Source: Thalassoglobus polymorphus (lineage in GTDB: Bacteria > Planctomycetota > Planctomycetia > Planctomycetales > Planctomycetaceae). Taken from it: a stretch of 64,000 nucleotides of DNA. The DNA lies in the NCBI RefSeq assembly GCF_007744255.1, contig NZ_CP036267.1:6088001-6152000 (forward strand). Direction: 5' to 3'. The notes under the pieces were generated by a model that was not told where the DNA came from, did no database searches, and saw only the letters and a list, made by a program, of their open reading frames with translations. A program made the position numbers and the translations under genes. Shown one piece after another: positions 1 through 10,055 of this stretch (position 1 is the stretch's first letter; each line of letters begins with the position of its first letter).

Positions 1-1115
1 TTGTTGGCCTTTTTGACGAGCTTGTCGTACTTGTGCAGTCCCCGGTCAATGGTTCCGAGGAAGTGTTCCTCTTCTTCACGAATCGTATCCTGAACGTTTT
101 CGACGGTCTGCTTGAGTTCCGGATATGGAACAGACATTAAGTCGACGACAGTCGGAACGATTTCGTGCAGGAACGGTTCTTTATGGCCAAGGAGATACCC
201 TTCCAGAAACGCACGGCGGAGCAACAGGCGAATGATATAGGCGTCCGCTTTGCTCCCCGGAGTTGCTCCTTCATGGATGGCAAATGTGCAAGCGCGAACG
301 TGATCGGAAATCCTTCGAATCGCCCGACCTTCTTTGGCAGTGAAGTCGTATTTAGTCCCGACGACTTCTCCAGCTGCGAGGCAGAGAGGTTTGAGAATGT
401 CGATTTCGTAATTGCTTTCAACACCCTGCAAAACTGCAGCAGTCCGTTCGAGTCCCATTCCGGTATCGATGTTCTGTTTCGGAAGTGGCCGCAAGTTGTC
501 TGGTGGATCGCCGACGCGGTTGAACTGGGTGAAAACAAGGTTCCAGATTTCGACCTCTTTGCCACCACTGGGTGGGTGATAGTAAATCTCGCTGCAGGGA
601 CCGCAGACACCGTCTGGTCCTTTTGAAGGAGCTTCTGCCGGCCAGAAGTTTTCATCTTCACCGAGCCGTTGAATTCGATCCTTCGGCAGGCCGATCTCTT
701 TCTCCCAGATGTTGAAGGCTTCGTCGTCGTCGAGGTAGACCGTCACACTCAACCGAGTCGGATCGAGCGCGAGCCAGTTGCTATCAGTCAGAAATTCCCA
801 GGCCCAATGGATCGCTTCCCGTTTGAAATAGTCTCCGAATGAGAAATTCCCGAGCATTTCGAAGAACGTATGGTGATAGGCGGTCACTCCGACATTGCTG
901 ATGTCGCCGGTCCGCAAGCACTTCTGGCTGGTCGTCGCGCGAGTGAATTCCAGTGGACCGATGCCAAGAAATTGATTCTTGAACTGGTTCATTCCCGCAG
1001 GTGTGAAAAGAACCGTCGGATCATCCTTGGGGACAAGAACATCGCTCGGGCGCCGGACACAGTCCTTGGATTCAAAGAATGACAGATATGCTTCGCGAAG
1101 TTCGTTCGTATTCAT
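1..1115 (-). CDS. alaS: alanine--tRNA ligase, N-terminal part (runs off left edge)
   Basis: Charges tRNA-Ala with alanine in the cytoplasm. About 371 N-terminal residues lie in the window; the gene continues to the left of base 1, so the rest of the roughly 870-residue protein (tRNA-recognition, editing and C-Ala domains) is not seen. The start is the ATG at 1113-1115, giving [14 protein letters not shown], the usual AlaS N-terminus. Class II aaRS motifs are clear: [41 protein letters not shown] and [14 protein letters not shown]. The reading frame is open to the edge. It is divergent from nothing nearby: the sulfatase upstream lies on the same strand and an R1 repeat separates the two. The family assignment is certain. 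Confidence 0.96.
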   Translation of the reverse strand, partial: MNTNELREAYLSFFESKDCVRRPSDVLVPKDDPTVLFTPAGMNQFKNQFLGIGPLEFTRATTSQKCLRTGDISNVGVTAYHHTFFEMLGNFSFGDYFKREAIHWAWEFLTDSNWLALDPTRLSVTVYLDDDEAFNIWEKEIGLPKDRIQRLGEDENFWPAEAPSKGPDGVCGPCSEIYYHPPSGGKEVEIWNLVFTQFNRVGDPPDNLRPLPKQNIDTGMGLERTAAVLQGVESNYEIDILKPLCLAAGEVVGTKYDFTAKEGRAIRRISDHVRACTFAIHEGATPGSKADAYIIRLLLRRAFLEGYLLGHKEPFLHEIVPTVVDLMSVPYPELKQTVENVQDTIREEEEHFLGTIDRGLHKYDKLVKKAN

Positions 1116-1149
1116 TGTGAGTCTGTGTTCAGGCGGCTAATTTTTTATT

Positions 1150-1253
1150 TAGAGCATCTTTTGAATTGATGTTCAGGCTCTGCCTCGTGGTGAACAGCAA
1201 TTTTATTGATGGAACGCGTTCTTTACGGGCACACGGCAGGGCAAACTGCTCTA
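1150..1253 (+). repeat. R1 repeat copy, complete
   Basis: Full-length copy of the dispersed R1 element. It has the 5' AGAGCATCTTTTGAATTG segment, the core TGCCTCGTGGTGAACAG, the CGTTCTTTACGGGCACAC segment and the terminal hairpin AGGGCA-AAC-TGCTCT. It fills most of the 303-bp gap between alaS and the sulfatase; I see no gene there. Confidence 0.85.
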
Positions 1254-1418
1254 AGTTCGAGATGCTCGCATATCTTAACGTCCTTCAATTCGATCCCAAG
1301 ACCAAAGGGGCGAAAGAAGCAGACGTTTGGAATTATCCCGGGGAAGTTCATCAAACTGCTGGGTGACGACCCGGCTAAGTTCGATTTGTCCAAAATCCTT
1401 GAATGATGGACAGTGATT

Positions 1419-3032
1419 CTATCGTTTTCGACGTTTGAACGCATCGGTAAATGGAGGGGTGTCGTAGGTGGTTCCGTCTCCAGTCACTCGGGGATCACCT
1501 GTCTCTCTCAGAACGCTGAAGAGCCGGGTTGACAGTTGCTCGCGAACTTTCGAGTAATCGGCATTTCCCGCAAGATTGTTCAGTTGATGTGGATCTTTCT
1601 TGATGTCATAAAGCTCTTCTTTGGGGCGTAATCCGAAGGCAATGTCCAGGTATTCCTGCATCTCAGGCTTGCCAAGTCCGAGGGTGATATAAGCTTTTGT
1701 GGGGCTGGCGTCCAAGTCTCCGTAGGCTGCGAAAGTGTTGTTGGCGAGTTCATCGTACGTCGGCAGCGGTTCGACTGGCTTGCCGAAGCCATTGCCATCC
1801 CCCATCGGATATCGCTCAGGCTTGAAATTGTGAATGTAGAGAAAGTCTTTTGTCCGAATCGCACGCTGAGGGTACGGGAGATTGCCTTCTCGGACACTGG
1901 CAACATGTCGCTCTCGGCCCGTGATGACCGCATCGCGCGAAGCATCAACGAGACCTGATGAGCCGGCTTCTAAAACGTTCAATAAGCTACGGCCCGTCAT
2001 CACCGTGGGAGGTTCGATGCCTGCTGCTTCAAGAAACGTTGGAGCAAGATCCGGAAGGCATACAAAATCTTCGACGATACGACCGGCTGGAACATTCTTC
2101 CCCCAGCGAATCGCCAGCGGGACATGAGTCCCCAAATCGTACAAATTGCACTTCCCGCGAGGAATTCCCGGGACGCCATGATCTCCGGAAACGATCACGA
2201 TGGTGTTTTCCAGCTCGCCCAGACGTTCAAGTTCATCGATCAAGACCCCCAGACCATTGTCAAACGCCTGAACTTCACCCAGATAGTCAGCGAAGTCCTC
2301 GCGGACAATGTGAACGTCCGGCAAGTACGGAGGAAGTTTTCCTTCGAGTTCGTCTGGATCAATTCCCCAGAGTGCTTTTCCAGAACCTTTGATCCACTTA
2401 CGATGACAGTTCGTCGGACCAAACCAGTAGCAAAACGGCTCATTCTTGTCGCGATCCTTCAAGAATGATGTGAAGTTGCCGCGCACTTCATCGTAAAGCG
2501 TTTGCTTGGCAGCCTCAGGATTTTCTGCCGCAGAAGCAAATTGAGAGAATCGGTTGAATTTGTTTCCGCTCTTGTTGTAAGCCGTTCGACGGGCTCCGTA
2601 TGGGGCATTCGCGACCGTTCCCGGACTCCAGACTTTGTAGCTGTGTCCGATGTGATACCCTTCTTTTTCTAACAACAACGGATAGGTCGGGATTGTTTCA
2701 TCCCAAATGGCACCTTGCAGAATCGCCCCTCGTCCGGTTCTCCAGAAGTACTGACCTGAAAGCAACGAGCTGCGACACGGGGTACACGATGGAGCGTTCA
2801 CAAATGCGTTTTTGAAGAGAACTCCTTCTTTTGCGATCCGGTCAAAGTTCGGCGTTGCCACCAGATCGCTCGGCCCACCAGGTTCGAGTTTCGCATAGGC
2901 GCTGGCATAGCGTCCCCAGTCGTCTGCAAATGCAAACACAATGTTTGGTCGACTCGCAGCTTCCAGAGGACCAGCAAAAACGATCCCAAAGAACAGTGTG
3001 AGTCGTACCAATCGTTGGATGAGTGACTTCAT
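1419..3032 (-). CDS. secreted sulfatase (heparan N-sulfatase-like)
   Basis: Hydrolyses sulfate groups, probably from sulfated polysaccharides, outside the cytoplasm or in the periplasm. The start chosen (ATG 3030-3032) gives a signal peptide: MKSLIQR, a hydrophobic core, then EAAS before the mature domain. The open frame extends 24 codons further upstream, but that extension precedes the signal peptide. The fold starts with [11 protein letters not shown] (D37, D38 metal ligands). The activation motif C83-T-P-C-R is the CxPxR site where Cys is converted to formylglycine. SGDHG further on is the second metal site. Length (537 residues) and the overall pattern resemble N-sulfoglucosamine sulfohydrolases; the substrate is inferred. 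Planctomycetes carry many such genes. Confidence 0.9.
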   Translation of the reverse strand: MKSLIQRLVRLTLFFGIVFAGPLEAASRPNIVFAFADDWGRYASAYAKLEPGGPSDLVATPNFDRIAKEGVLFKNAFVNAPSCTPCRSSLLSGQYFWRTGRGAILQGAIWDETIPTYPLLLEKEGYHIGHSYKVWSPGTVANAPYGARRTAYNKSGNKFNRFSQFASAAENPEAAKQTLYDEVRGNFTSFLKDRDKNEPFCYWFGPTNCHRKWIKGSGKALWGIDPDELEGKLPPYLPDVHIVREDFADYLGEVQAFDNGLGVLIDELERLGELENTIVIVSGDHGVPGIPRGKCNLYDLGTHVPLAIRWGKNVPAGRIVEDFVCLPDLAPTFLEAAGIEPPTVMTGRSLLNVLEAGSSGLVDASRDAVITGRERHVASVREGNLPYPQRAIRTKDFLYIHNFKPERYPMGDGNGFGKPVEPLPTYDELANNTFAAYGDLDASPTKAYITLGLGKPEMQEYLDIAFGLRPKEELYDIKKDPHQLNNLAGNADYSKVREQLSTRLFSVLRETGDPRVTGDGTTYDTPPFTDAFKRRKR

Positions 3033-3678
3033 AGGTGGACACATCTTGCTTGAAATGACTGATTGAAAGTGCTTGCCCCGCTCATAAAACCGGTCTTCCT
3101 GCATTCATGCAATTAAGAAGGAGTTCGGGTTGGGTTTGTTGCGACTAAGAGTATAGATGATATCGTGCATGGCGAGAATTTTCAGCGTTTTTTCATGCGA
3201 TCGTTGTGCAGGGGCTCTCAAGGGATCGAATAGAAAAGTGATTTTCTCAGTGGTTTAGAACTGGTCTCAAAACTTTCTGTTCACTTCTCTGATACAGAGG
3301 AGGGTCGCAATTCCATAGGTTTTGAAGCAGCTCAAGAGTCCTGAAGTATGTGTGAAGACCGATTCGTCGCGATAGTGATCTCGAGTTGACTGAGAAGTTC
3401 ATGTGACATTTTCGAGCTAAGGACTAGAATCGAGGGACTCAGATGTTTCGACCTGTTTTGGTTGACTCTGGAACCAGTCCGAAAACTTCTGGAATAGCTG
3501 CTTTTCGCCACGTTTGAGAGAGCAATTTCAAGTTTCGGGATCAATTTTGGAGTGATCAGAAACAGTTCTTCGAAACTGTGAACAAAATTGCGTTTTCGCA
3601 GTGAACATTGTCCTACCTTGAGCAATTCCTCTGCCGCGTACCCAACCGAACCACCAGACTCGAGAGTAAAAAAATACT
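3033..3678. other. gene-free interval with R2 repeats
   Basis: About 650 bp between the divergent sulfatase and the CarH-like regulator. It contains one clear R2 copy (3468-3550), a degenerate R2-like stretch around 3254-3325, and the 16-base word GTGACATTTTCGAGCT at 3403-3418, which recurs at 5733-5748. No convincing small gene is visible. Confidence 0.6.
3468..3550 (+). repeat. R2 palindromic repeat copy
   Basis: Matches the R2 consensus: GAACCAGTCCGAAAACTTCT, then GGAATAGCTGCTTTTC, then ACGTTTGAGAGAGCAATTTCA, ending in a degenerate GGATCAATTTT arm. The outer arms are imperfect inverted repeats of each other. Confidence 0.75.
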
Positions 3679-4563
3679 GTGAAGGAACTCGTCTCACCCA
3701 GACAGGTCGCTCAGGCAATCGGCGCGAGTGAATCCTCTTTGAAACGCTGGTGCGATCAAGGAAAGATTCCGACGGTCTACACTGCGGGTGGACATCGGCG
3801 CATCCCGGTGAGCGGGGTTCTGACGTTCCTGAGAAAAGCCGGGATGGAGATTCGGAGTCCTGAGATCCTCGGACTCCCAGCAGCGACAACCGGCGGGGGA
3901 GAGCGAAAGCTTCACGAAGAACAGGCCCGCCTGCTGCAAGCTCTTGTTCGTGGGGAAGAAAGTGTTTGCGTTGAGGTGACTCTCAATCTGTACCTTGCGA
4001 ATTATCCAATGAGCCTGATTTGTGACGAAGTGCTGGCGAAGTCCTTCGAGCAGATCGGTGAGAAGTGGGGCTGCGGAGATGTCGCGGTGTATCAGGAACG
4101 GCGTTCTTGTGAGTTATGCCACCGTGTGATGCATGAACTCCGTCGCTCTCTCCCCGAACTTCCAGTGGACGCCCCGGTCGCTGTCGGCGGAACAATCGAT
4201 GGCGATCCTTATACACTTGCCTCGGCGATGGCGGAACTCGTTCTCAGAGACTTAGGATTTCGGGCTGCATCGCTCGGGAACATGCTCCCTTTCTCCTCGC
4301 TGGCTCAAGCCTTGTGTGAGACTCAACCGAAACTCTTCTGGGTGAGTGTTTCAACAATTCGTGATCTTGATCGGTTTCTTGAAGAGTTCGACCGCCTCTC
4401 GACACTCGCATTCGATAATCAGGTGACTCTGGTCGTTGGGGGAAAGGGGTTGACTGATGACGTTCGAAAGCAAATGAAATACAGTGCCTTCTGCGATAAC
4501 TTCCAACACCTGGCAGCCGTTGCAAAACAAGTCGTCACCAATTCATCACAAGCAGGCGAATAA
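3679..4563 (+). CDS. MerR-type HTH / B12-binding-fold regulator (CarH/LitR-like) lacking cobalamin ligands
   Basis: Probable cytoplasmic transcription factor of 294 residues with a GTG start. Residues 3-45 form a MerR/excisionase winged helix (SESSLKRWCDQGKIP ... GGHRRIP). Residues about 75-160 match the helical cap domain and 165-285 the Rossmann-like B12-binding domain of CarH/LitR photoreceptors. The key motifs are altered: the cap motif Wx9EH reads W130-x9-E140-R141, and the cobalamin motif DxHxxG reads D176-P-Y178-T-L-A181. The axial histidine and the following glycine are therefore missing. I infer that it does not bind B12 in the usual way and may act constitutively or sense something else. 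nadC follows 52 bp downstream on the same strand. Confidence 0.8.
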   Translation: MKELVSPRQVAQAIGASESSLKRWCDQGKIPTVYTAGGHRRIPVSGVLTFLRKAGMEIRSPEILGLPAATTGGGERKLHEEQARLLQALVRGEESVCVEVTLNLYLANYPMSLICDEVLAKSFEQIGEKWGCGDVAVYQERRSCELCHRVMHELRRSLPELPVDAPVAVGGTIDGDPYTLASAMAELVLRDLGFRAASLGNMLPFSSLAQALCETQPKLFWVSVSTIRDLDRFLEEFDRLSTLAFDNQVTLVVGGKGLTDDVRKQMKYSAFCDNFQHLAAVAKQVVTNSSQAGE

Positions 4564-4615
4564 GCCCTGCGAAGAAATTGATTTTCTAACAGCGTGAAAG
4601 TCGCAATTGCGAGCA

Positions 4616-5494
4616 ATGCCTGAACTCTCCCCGACCGAACTGGACTCTGCCCGGAGTTTAATCCAGACAGCCTTCGCTGAAGATCTGGCGGATTCGGAAG
4701 ATATCACAACGAACTCACTCGTTCCCGTGACAGCGACCGGGAGCATCAACGTTGTTTCAAGAGAATCGGGAGTGTTGAGTGGCTGCGTGGTTGCGAAAGA
4801 AATTTTTGAAATCTTTGATTCGCAAATTCAATTTGAATCACTCCTGCATGATGGGGCAAAGTTAGAACCGGGGAGCGTGATCGCAAAAATTTCTGGTTCG
4901 ATGCGTTCCATTCTCACAGCTGAGCGAACCGCATTAAATTTCCTCACCATGCTCAGCGGGACAGCGTCATTGACTCGGAAGTTCGTCGATGCCGTAGCTG
5001 GCACAGAAGCAAAAATTTTGGATACCCGGAAAACACTTCCGGGAATCAGAGAGCTGCAGAAATTCGCAGTACGCTGCGGAGGCGGAACCAACCACCGCAT
5101 GGGGCTGTTCGATGCTGTCCTCATTAAAGATAATCATCTCGCATGGTGGTCCGGTGACGGTGATAACACTCTTGCAAACGCTGTGGCATCCTCTCGAAAG
5201 ATGGTTGCATCAGAAGTGATCGTCGAAATTGAAGTTGACTCGCTCGATCAGTTCAGAGACGCAGTGCAAGGCGATCCGGATATCGTATTGCTGGACAACA
5301 TGACTCTCGAACAACTTCGGGAAGCCGTTCGCTTTCGTGATCAAAACAAACCAGCAGTTCAACTTGAAGCTTCCGGAGGTGTGACCCTGAAAACAGTCGC
5401 CGACATCGCAGCGACCGGAGTTGACCGAATCAGCGTAGGAGCTCTCACGCATTCTGCAGTTGCCCTCGATATCGGCTTCGACTGGAGAAGCTAG
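4616..5494 (+). CDS. nadC: nicotinate-nucleotide pyrophosphorylase (carboxylating)
   Basis: Converts quinolinate and PRPP to nicotinate mononucleotide, CO2 and PPi in de novo NAD synthesis. The 292-residue length is normal. Recognised from ERTALNFLTMLSG, the phosphoribosyl-binding stretch ILDTRKTLPGIRELQKFAV, the segment GGGTNHRMGLFDAVLIKDNH, and EASGGVT near the C-terminus. The ATG at 4616 is preferred over an in-frame TTG three codons earlier. It follows the CarH-like regulator by 52 bp and may share its transcript. The stop codon TAG is the first three bases of an R1 repeat, so that element's terminal hairpin directly follows the gene. Confidence 0.95.
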   Translation: MPELSPTELDSARSLIQTAFAEDLADSEDITTNSLVPVTATGSINVVSRESGVLSGCVVAKEIFEIFDSQIQFESLLHDGAKLEPGSVIAKISGSMRSILTAERTALNFLTMLSGTASLTRKFVDAVAGTEAKILDTRKTLPGIRELQKFAVRCGGGTNHRMGLFDAVLIKDNHLAWWSGDGDNTLANAVASSRKMVASEVIVEIEVDSLDQFRDAVQGDPDIVLLDNMTLEQLREAVRFRDQNKPAVQLEASGGVTLKTVADIAATGVDRISVGALTHSAVALDIGFDWRS

Positions 5495-5592
5495 AACACT
5501 TCGTGTTTCTTGTGCCCGTGAAGAACGCGTTTCACCAGTGAAATTGCTGTACGCCACGAGGCAGAACGCGAACACCAATTCGAAAATGGCTA
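5492..5592 (-). repeat. R1 repeat copy abutting nadC, supplies its TAG stop
   Basis: Reverse-orientation R1 copy. It starts TAGAACAC-TTC-GTGTT, a terminal triloop hairpin with an AACAC/GTGTT stem instead of GAGCA/TGCTC. GTGCCCGTGAAGAACGCGTT, ACGCCACGAGGCAGAAC and AACACCAATTCGAAAATG follow. The first TAG is the nadC stop codon. Confidence 0.85.
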
Positions 5593-5874
5593 TAGCAGCG
5601 CCGTAATTCTTTATTTGCCGCGACGGCGACTCTGCTTATTCGCGAGATCTGATAGATCCAATTCGAAGAAACCGCTGAGGCGAATGCTTGAGTGGATTTC
5701 TTTGATTCGTTCTGAAGATGGTTCCAGAGCGGGTGACATTTTCGAGCTTAAAACAACAACGATTGAGTGAAGTCAATTTGACCGGTTGCGAAATGGATCA
5801 GGAGTTGCCATTCTCACAATTGTGAGCGATTCTGATTTCATTGATAACATCCGACATCGGCTGAACTTTTCAAT
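5495..5874. other. intergenic interval nadC to CNNM gene
   Basis: 380 bp holding the body of an R1 copy (to 5592) and the word GTGACATTTTCGAGCT (5733-5748) shared with 3403-3418. No gene is recognised. The promoter of the transporter is presumably here, but no clear -35/-10 pair stands out. Confidence 0.5.
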
Positions 5875-6936
5875 ATGTACACGTTGTTGATTCTATATGC
5901 GCTCGTCGCTGTTGGGTTTTCTTTTTTCTGTTCGATTGCAGAAGCAGTCCTGTTGAGTGTGACTCCTTCTTTTATTGCAACGCTGAAAGAGAAGGGGAAA
6001 CCGTCAGCGACGTTGCTCGAAAAACTCAAGGGGAATGTGGATCGTCCGCTTGCTGCGATTCTCAGCTTGAATACCGTCGCACATACAGTGGGGGCCGCCG
6101 GCGTTGGTGCTGAAGCTGCGAAAATCTGGCAAACGGAACATGCCGGTGGACACGCTGTCGGCTGGGCCTCTGCAGTCATGACGCTCGTTATTCTGGTTCT
6201 CTCTGAAATTATTCCAAAGACAATTGGAGCCGTCTACTGGCGACCTCTTGCCGGACCGATTGCTTACATGGTGAGCTGGTTGATTTTGGTTTTATACCCG
6301 CTGGTTCTGCTCTCCGAGAAGTTGACTCAACTGATTGGTGGGAAAGATCGTGAAGGAATTATTACACGTGAAGAAGTTGCAGCCATGGCACACATCAGTG
6401 CTCAGACTGGGCAAATTGAAGCCAGTGAGTCCAGGATTCTGGCGAACTTGTTCAAGCTGCAAGTTCTGGTCGCGGAAGATGTCATGACGCCGCGAACGGT
6501 GATCCGGGCATTTCCACAATCAATGACCGTGAACGAAGTCGTGCAACAGTTTCCGATGCTTGCTGTCTCGCGGATTCCGATTTATGAAGTGGACATCGAT
6601 AGCGTGACCGGCTTTGTTTTAAAGTCAGACATTTTGCTTGCTCAAGCGAATGAGAAAAAACAAACAACCCTCAAAGAACTTGGTCGAGAGATCAAAAAAA
6701 TTGCCGCGTCGACTCCGCTTTCTGAACTTTTCGATCTACTCCTGAATGAACGAGCACACATCGCGCTGGTTTTGGATCAGTATGGTGGGACCGATGGATT
6801 GGTCACGCTGGAGGATGTGATTGAAACGCTGCTCGGTATGGAGATTGTCGACGAAGCTGACAAAGCTGACGACATGCAAAAGCTTGCTCGCAAGCAATGG
6901 GAGAAGCGAGCCAAAGCGATGGGGCTCGAACCATAA
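5875..6936 (+). CDS. CNNM/CorC-type membrane protein (DUF21 + CBS pair)
   Basis: Integral membrane protein of 353 residues, likely a divalent-cation (Mg2+/Co2+) exporter of the CNNM/CorC-HlyC family. Residues 1-150 form the DUF21 transmembrane domain with about four hydrophobic helices and the conserved SEIIPKTIGAVYW segment. A cytoplasmic CBS pair follows, recognised from EDVMTPRTVIRAFP, SRIPIYE, and DQYGGTDGLVTLEDVIETLLG. The usual C-terminal CorC_HlyC domain is absent; the protein ends with a short basic tail, KQWEKRAKAMGLEP. Transport direction and ion are inferred from the family. The next gene starts 85 bp downstream. Confidence 0.9.
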   Translation: MYTLLILYALVAVGFSFFCSIAEAVLLSVTPSFIATLKEKGKPSATLLEKLKGNVDRPLAAILSLNTVAHTVGAAGVGAEAAKIWQTEHAGGHAVGWASAVMTLVILVLSEIIPKTIGAVYWRPLAGPIAYMVSWLILVLYPLVLLSEKLTQLIGGKDREGIITREEVAAMAHISAQTGQIEASESRILANLFKLQVLVAEDVMTPRTVIRAFPQSMTVNEVVQQFPMLAVSRIPIYEVDIDSVTGFVLKSDILLAQANEKKQTTLKELGREIKKIAASTPLSELFDLLLNERAHIALVLDQYGGTDGLVTLEDVIETLLGMEIVDEADKADDMQKLARKQWEKRAKAMGLEP

Positions 6937-7021
6937 AGATAACTCGTACGGCCTCGTGCAGAAATTACTTACAAAACAAAGAGATGTCACTACGATAACA
7001 TCAAAAAACGGAACTGAAAAA

Positions 7022-8512
7022 ATGCTTCTGCGAATTCCTCTGTTCGTGATTTTCCTGTTACCATTTTGTTCGATTTGCGATGCTCAGGAAGTTCCCTCAA
7101 AAATCGTTGCTGAGAATGCCAAGGCTGGTAGCCTGGATTGGCAATTAACCCGAGTTCGTCCTGATTCCGGGGGATATCGTTCACCTGCAATTGAAGGATA
7201 CTGCTCAAAACAAAGTGTTGCAGCTGGCGAATCCATCGATGTCATGATCTCGACTGATCCGCCATCGCCCTACAAAATTGAATTCTTTCGCATGGGGTAT
7301 TATGGCGGGCGTGGTGCTCGATTGATGAAGACGATCGATCGCCTCGAAGGAAAAACACAGCCGATCCCTGAACCGGGAGAAAAGGCACTTCATGAATGCC
7401 AATGGGAAACTTCGACCTCGCTGACGATCCCGGAAGACTGGTTGAGCGGAGTCTACCTGGGGCGGATGACAACACTCCCAGAGAGTGAAGAGAAGCCGTA
7501 TTGGCAAAGCTACGTGGTCTTCGTAGTTAAAGATGACCGACCGGCGGATGTGTTGTTTCAAGTTTCTGACAACACTTGGCAAGCCTACAATCGCTGGCCC
7601 AGTAATTATTCCGTATACACCCATCCGAAAGGTGTACAAGGTCCGTGGGCAGATGTCAGCTTTGATCGACCATACGGAAAAGAAGCTCAATTTACTGGAG
7701 TCGTCGCTGACCCGTTGACGTTCGGATCGGGCGAGTTTTTGCCATTCGAGTTTCCGTTGTCGTACTGGTTAGAAAAGCACGGTTACGACGTTTCTTACTG
7801 CTCGAACAGCGACATGTTGACGCCAGATCGAGGCCAGAAATGCAAAGTCTTTATCAGTATTGGACACGATGAATATTGGGATATCCGGCAGTTCGAAAGC
7901 GTCACAAAAATGCGCGACTCCGGTGTGAATTTGCTGTTCCTGTCTGGAAACAGTGTTTGCTGGGTTGCACCGTTTCGTGACTCTTCATCAGGAAATCCGA
8001 ATCGTATTTTCTTTCGAGCAGGCCCATACGGAGCTCAGAACGACTATGCACTTGAGAGAATTGAACTGAATGGTCCATTCCCGGAGCATGGTCCTGATGA
8101 AGGTCTTCTGATGGGCGTACGAAATGTCAGGCCGGTCAACGGTGGCGGCGACTGGGTCATTACAAAACCGGACCACTGGATGTTTGACGGGACAGGAGTC
8201 AAAAAAGGTGACAGAATTCCTGGTCTGATCGGCTGGGAATATCACGGTCAGCCTGCCGACATCCCGGGTTTGGAAGTCGTCGCGGCGGGGACCGCCTTTC
8301 AGGGCGGCGTCAATCCGCAACAATGGGCGGCGACAATTTACCCGGGACCAAAAGAGAACTTCGTCTTTAATGCCTCAACAATCTTTTGGGCGCAAGGTCT
8401 CTCATCTCCACCAGGTCACGTTCTCCCATGGTCACACTGGAGTCGGCCACATGGTCCCGATGAGCGGGTTCAAAAGATCACCCACAATTTGCTCAAGCGG
8501 GCAATTGAGTAA
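7022..8512 (+). CDS. secreted protein related to N,N-dimethylformamidase large subunit
   Basis: A 496-residue exported protein. The ATG at 7022 begins a signal peptide (MLLRIPLFVIFLLPF ... CDAQ); an in-frame extension to 6821 would overlap the previous gene and precede the signal, so it is rejected. The body matches the C-terminal domain of N,N-dimethylformamidase beta subunits: EFFRMGYYGGRGARL, SDNTWQAYNRWPSNYSVY, SIGHDEYWDIRQFESV, LFLSGNSVCW. Planctomycetes and actinobacteria have many paralogues of unknown substrate. True amidase activity is only an inference. It ends next to a convergent hairpin shared with the PIG-L gene. Confidence 0.75.
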   Translation: MLLRIPLFVIFLLPFCSICDAQEVPSKIVAENAKAGSLDWQLTRVRPDSGGYRSPAIEGYCSKQSVAAGESIDVMISTDPPSPYKIEFFRMGYYGGRGARLMKTIDRLEGKTQPIPEPGEKALHECQWETSTSLTIPEDWLSGVYLGRMTTLPESEEKPYWQSYVVFVVKDDRPADVLFQVSDNTWQAYNRWPSNYSVYTHPKGVQGPWADVSFDRPYGKEAQFTGVVADPLTFGSGEFLPFEFPLSYWLEKHGYDVSYCSNSDMLTPDRGQKCKVFISIGHDEYWDIRQFESVTKMRDSGVNLLFLSGNSVCWVAPFRDSSSGNPNRIFFRAGPYGAQNDYALERIELNGPFPEHGPDEGLLMGVRNVRPVNGGGDWVITKPDHWMFDGTGVKKGDRIPGLIGWEYHGQPADIPGLEVVAAGTAFQGGVNPQQWAATIYPGPKENFVFNASTIFWAQGLSSPPGHVLPWSHWSRPHGPDERVQKITHNLLKRAIE

Positions 8513-8541
8513 GTTGAGAAGGCTGAGTAGACACTTCGCGT

Positions 8542-8575
8542 GATCGCCCGGTTCATAGAGAAGAACCGGGTGATC
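8542..8575. terminator. hairpin between convergent genes
   Basis: GATCGCCCGGTTC (8542-8554) pairs with GAACCGGGTGATC (8563-8575), a 13-bp stem with one mismatch and an 8-nt loop. It lies between the 3' ends of convergent genes. It lacks a long T tract on either strand, so termination is likely but not certain. Confidence 0.6.
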
Positions 8576-8731
8576 AAAACGCGTTCAGGTTTCAGAGTAC
8601 GAGTGGCTGACGTCCCGCGTTGAGCGCTCTCACAGAAATCCAGGATTGAAATTCAGTTCAGTCTCATCGAATGAGCGATTCCTGTTCTGAATATCGTTCT
8701 TCATGGAGACTGCAACTCGGAACATGCGAGT

Positions 8732-9496
8732 TTATCGACTCAACGTTTCCAGCAATAAATTGTCGTGTGGATAAGGATGCCCTTTGTGCTGGCGGAAGCC
8801 TTCGCCGTACTCTGCGTTGATTTGCTCGCCACGCTTTTTCGCCCAGCGTTTGCAGCTTTCGAGGTACTCATCCATCCCGTGTTGCTGCCGCAACCATGCG
8901 CGCTGACTTTCGTGACAGGCGAGCATGTCGATCTTCAGTTTGAAGGTCTCGGTCACATCAACGATGAAATCGTAAGGTGTCGGCTCGCCGAACCAGTCAA
9001 CGCCCTCAATCGGATCGACGTAATACAGGTGCGGGATGTTTTTTGTAATCGGAGCCGGGTCCCATTGTTCGGTTGGATAGTTCGGAACCGAGGCTGCGAA
9101 ACAGGCATCGCGAACCAGTTTGCTCGTCATTTCATGGTCGTTCATGTAGTCGACCGGGGGAGCCGTCAAGACGATATCTGGTCGAGCACGACGAACCGCT
9201 TCTGTGACACGTTTACGACTGTCGTCATTGAATTCAATGCTTAAGTCTTTGAACTCCAGGCACATGCATTCCGCGCCGAGCATCTCAGCTGCTTTTCGGG
9301 CTTCTGCACGGCGAACACGGGCGATTTCCTCCTGCCCCATCTCTGCCGAACCTTTATCGCCAGCGGTCATTGTGGCGATGACAATCTCACAGCCTTTGTC
9401 CTTGAGGATGGCGAGAGTTCCAGCGCACAAAATTTCGATATCATCGGGATGTGCATGAATCGCAAGAATTCGGGGGGGAGTCAGGTCTTTAGGCAT
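8732..9496 (-). CDS. PIG-L (LmbE-like) zinc deacetylase
   Basis: Predicted zinc-dependent N-deacetylase (254 residues, cytoplasmic; no signal peptide), acting on an N-acetylated sugar or sugar conjugate. The motifs are HAHPDD near the N-terminus (Zn ligands His and Asp), TAGDKGS, and [13 protein letters not shown] with the second metal histidine. The ATG at 9494-9496 has a good ribosome site, AAGGA, 9 bases upstream; the in-frame TTG just before it is not needed. Related planctomycete proteins are often annotated as GlcNAc-PI or bacillithiol-type deacetylases; the substrate cannot be told from sequence. Confidence 0.88.
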   Translation of the reverse strand: MPKDLTPPRILAIHAHPDDIEILCAGTLAILKDKGCEIVIATMTAGDKGSAEMGQEEIARVRRAEARKAAEMLGAECMCLEFKDLSIEFNDDSRKRVTEAVRRARPDIVLTAPPVDYMNDHEMTSKLVRDACFAASVPNYPTEQWDPAPITKNIPHLYYVDPIEGVDWFGEPTPYDFIVDVTETFKLKIDMLACHESQRAWLRQQHGMDEYLESCKRWAKKRGEQINAEYGEGFRQHKGHPYPHDNLLLETLSR

Positions 9497-10055
9497 CAAT
9501 GAATTCCTTCAGCGGGCAGACGCTAGGTCGCTCTCATAGTATGGCTGTCGATCGCGAATTAAGGCGGATTGGCCAGATTCTACACAGCGGTCAATGGTTC
9601 GTATTTCGCTCAGTATCTCGCGAGCATGGGGACATGTAAAGCAACTCTTTCTGAATTCAAATTCACAAAAATTGATTAAAGAATCCAGGTATTTCGAACA
9701 CAAAAATGAGCTCTCAGAGCTAGAGCATCATTCGAATTGGTGCTCAGGTTCTGCCTCGTGGCGAACAGTGGTTTTATTAGAGAAACGCATTCTTCACGAA
9801 GACACGATAGAGCAAACTGCTCTGATAGAAAATCGTCATCGAGCGTACGACACGCAAGAAATTTTCAGGAAAATTCAGAGAATGATAGAGTGATTTCAAA
9901 CTGGTAAGTTCCGATGCGATGGCGATGTCTGACGTGAGTTTCTCGTGAATACTGAAAACTTAGGGATCGTAGTCTGGAAACATCTCACAAATTGCTAGAC
10001 TCCACGTTGTGATTTTCTCGTGATATTTTTTGTTCAAACAAACAACAGGTCTGTG
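9497..10055. other. intergenic interval between divergent genes
   Basis: About 560 bp between the PIG-L gene (leftward) and the esterase (rightward). It contains one full R1 copy at 9721-9824. Otherwise no gene or recognisable regulatory site is seen. Confidence 0.5.
9721..9824 (+). repeat. R1 repeat copy, complete
   Basis: TAGAGCATCATTCGAATTGG, core CTGCCTCGTGGCGAACAG, GCATTCTTCACGAAGACAC, then the terminal hairpin AGAGCA-AAC-TGCTCT. It is not attached to a gene end. Confidence 0.88.

Noticed and set aside
3403-3418. 16-base word shared with 5733-5748 as another repeat family
   Set aside because: Only two copies, and the similarity does not extend convincingly into the flanks.
8766-8774. 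Perfect DnaA box TGTGGATAA
   Set aside because: It lies inside the PIG-L coding sequence far from dnaA and is single; likely chance.
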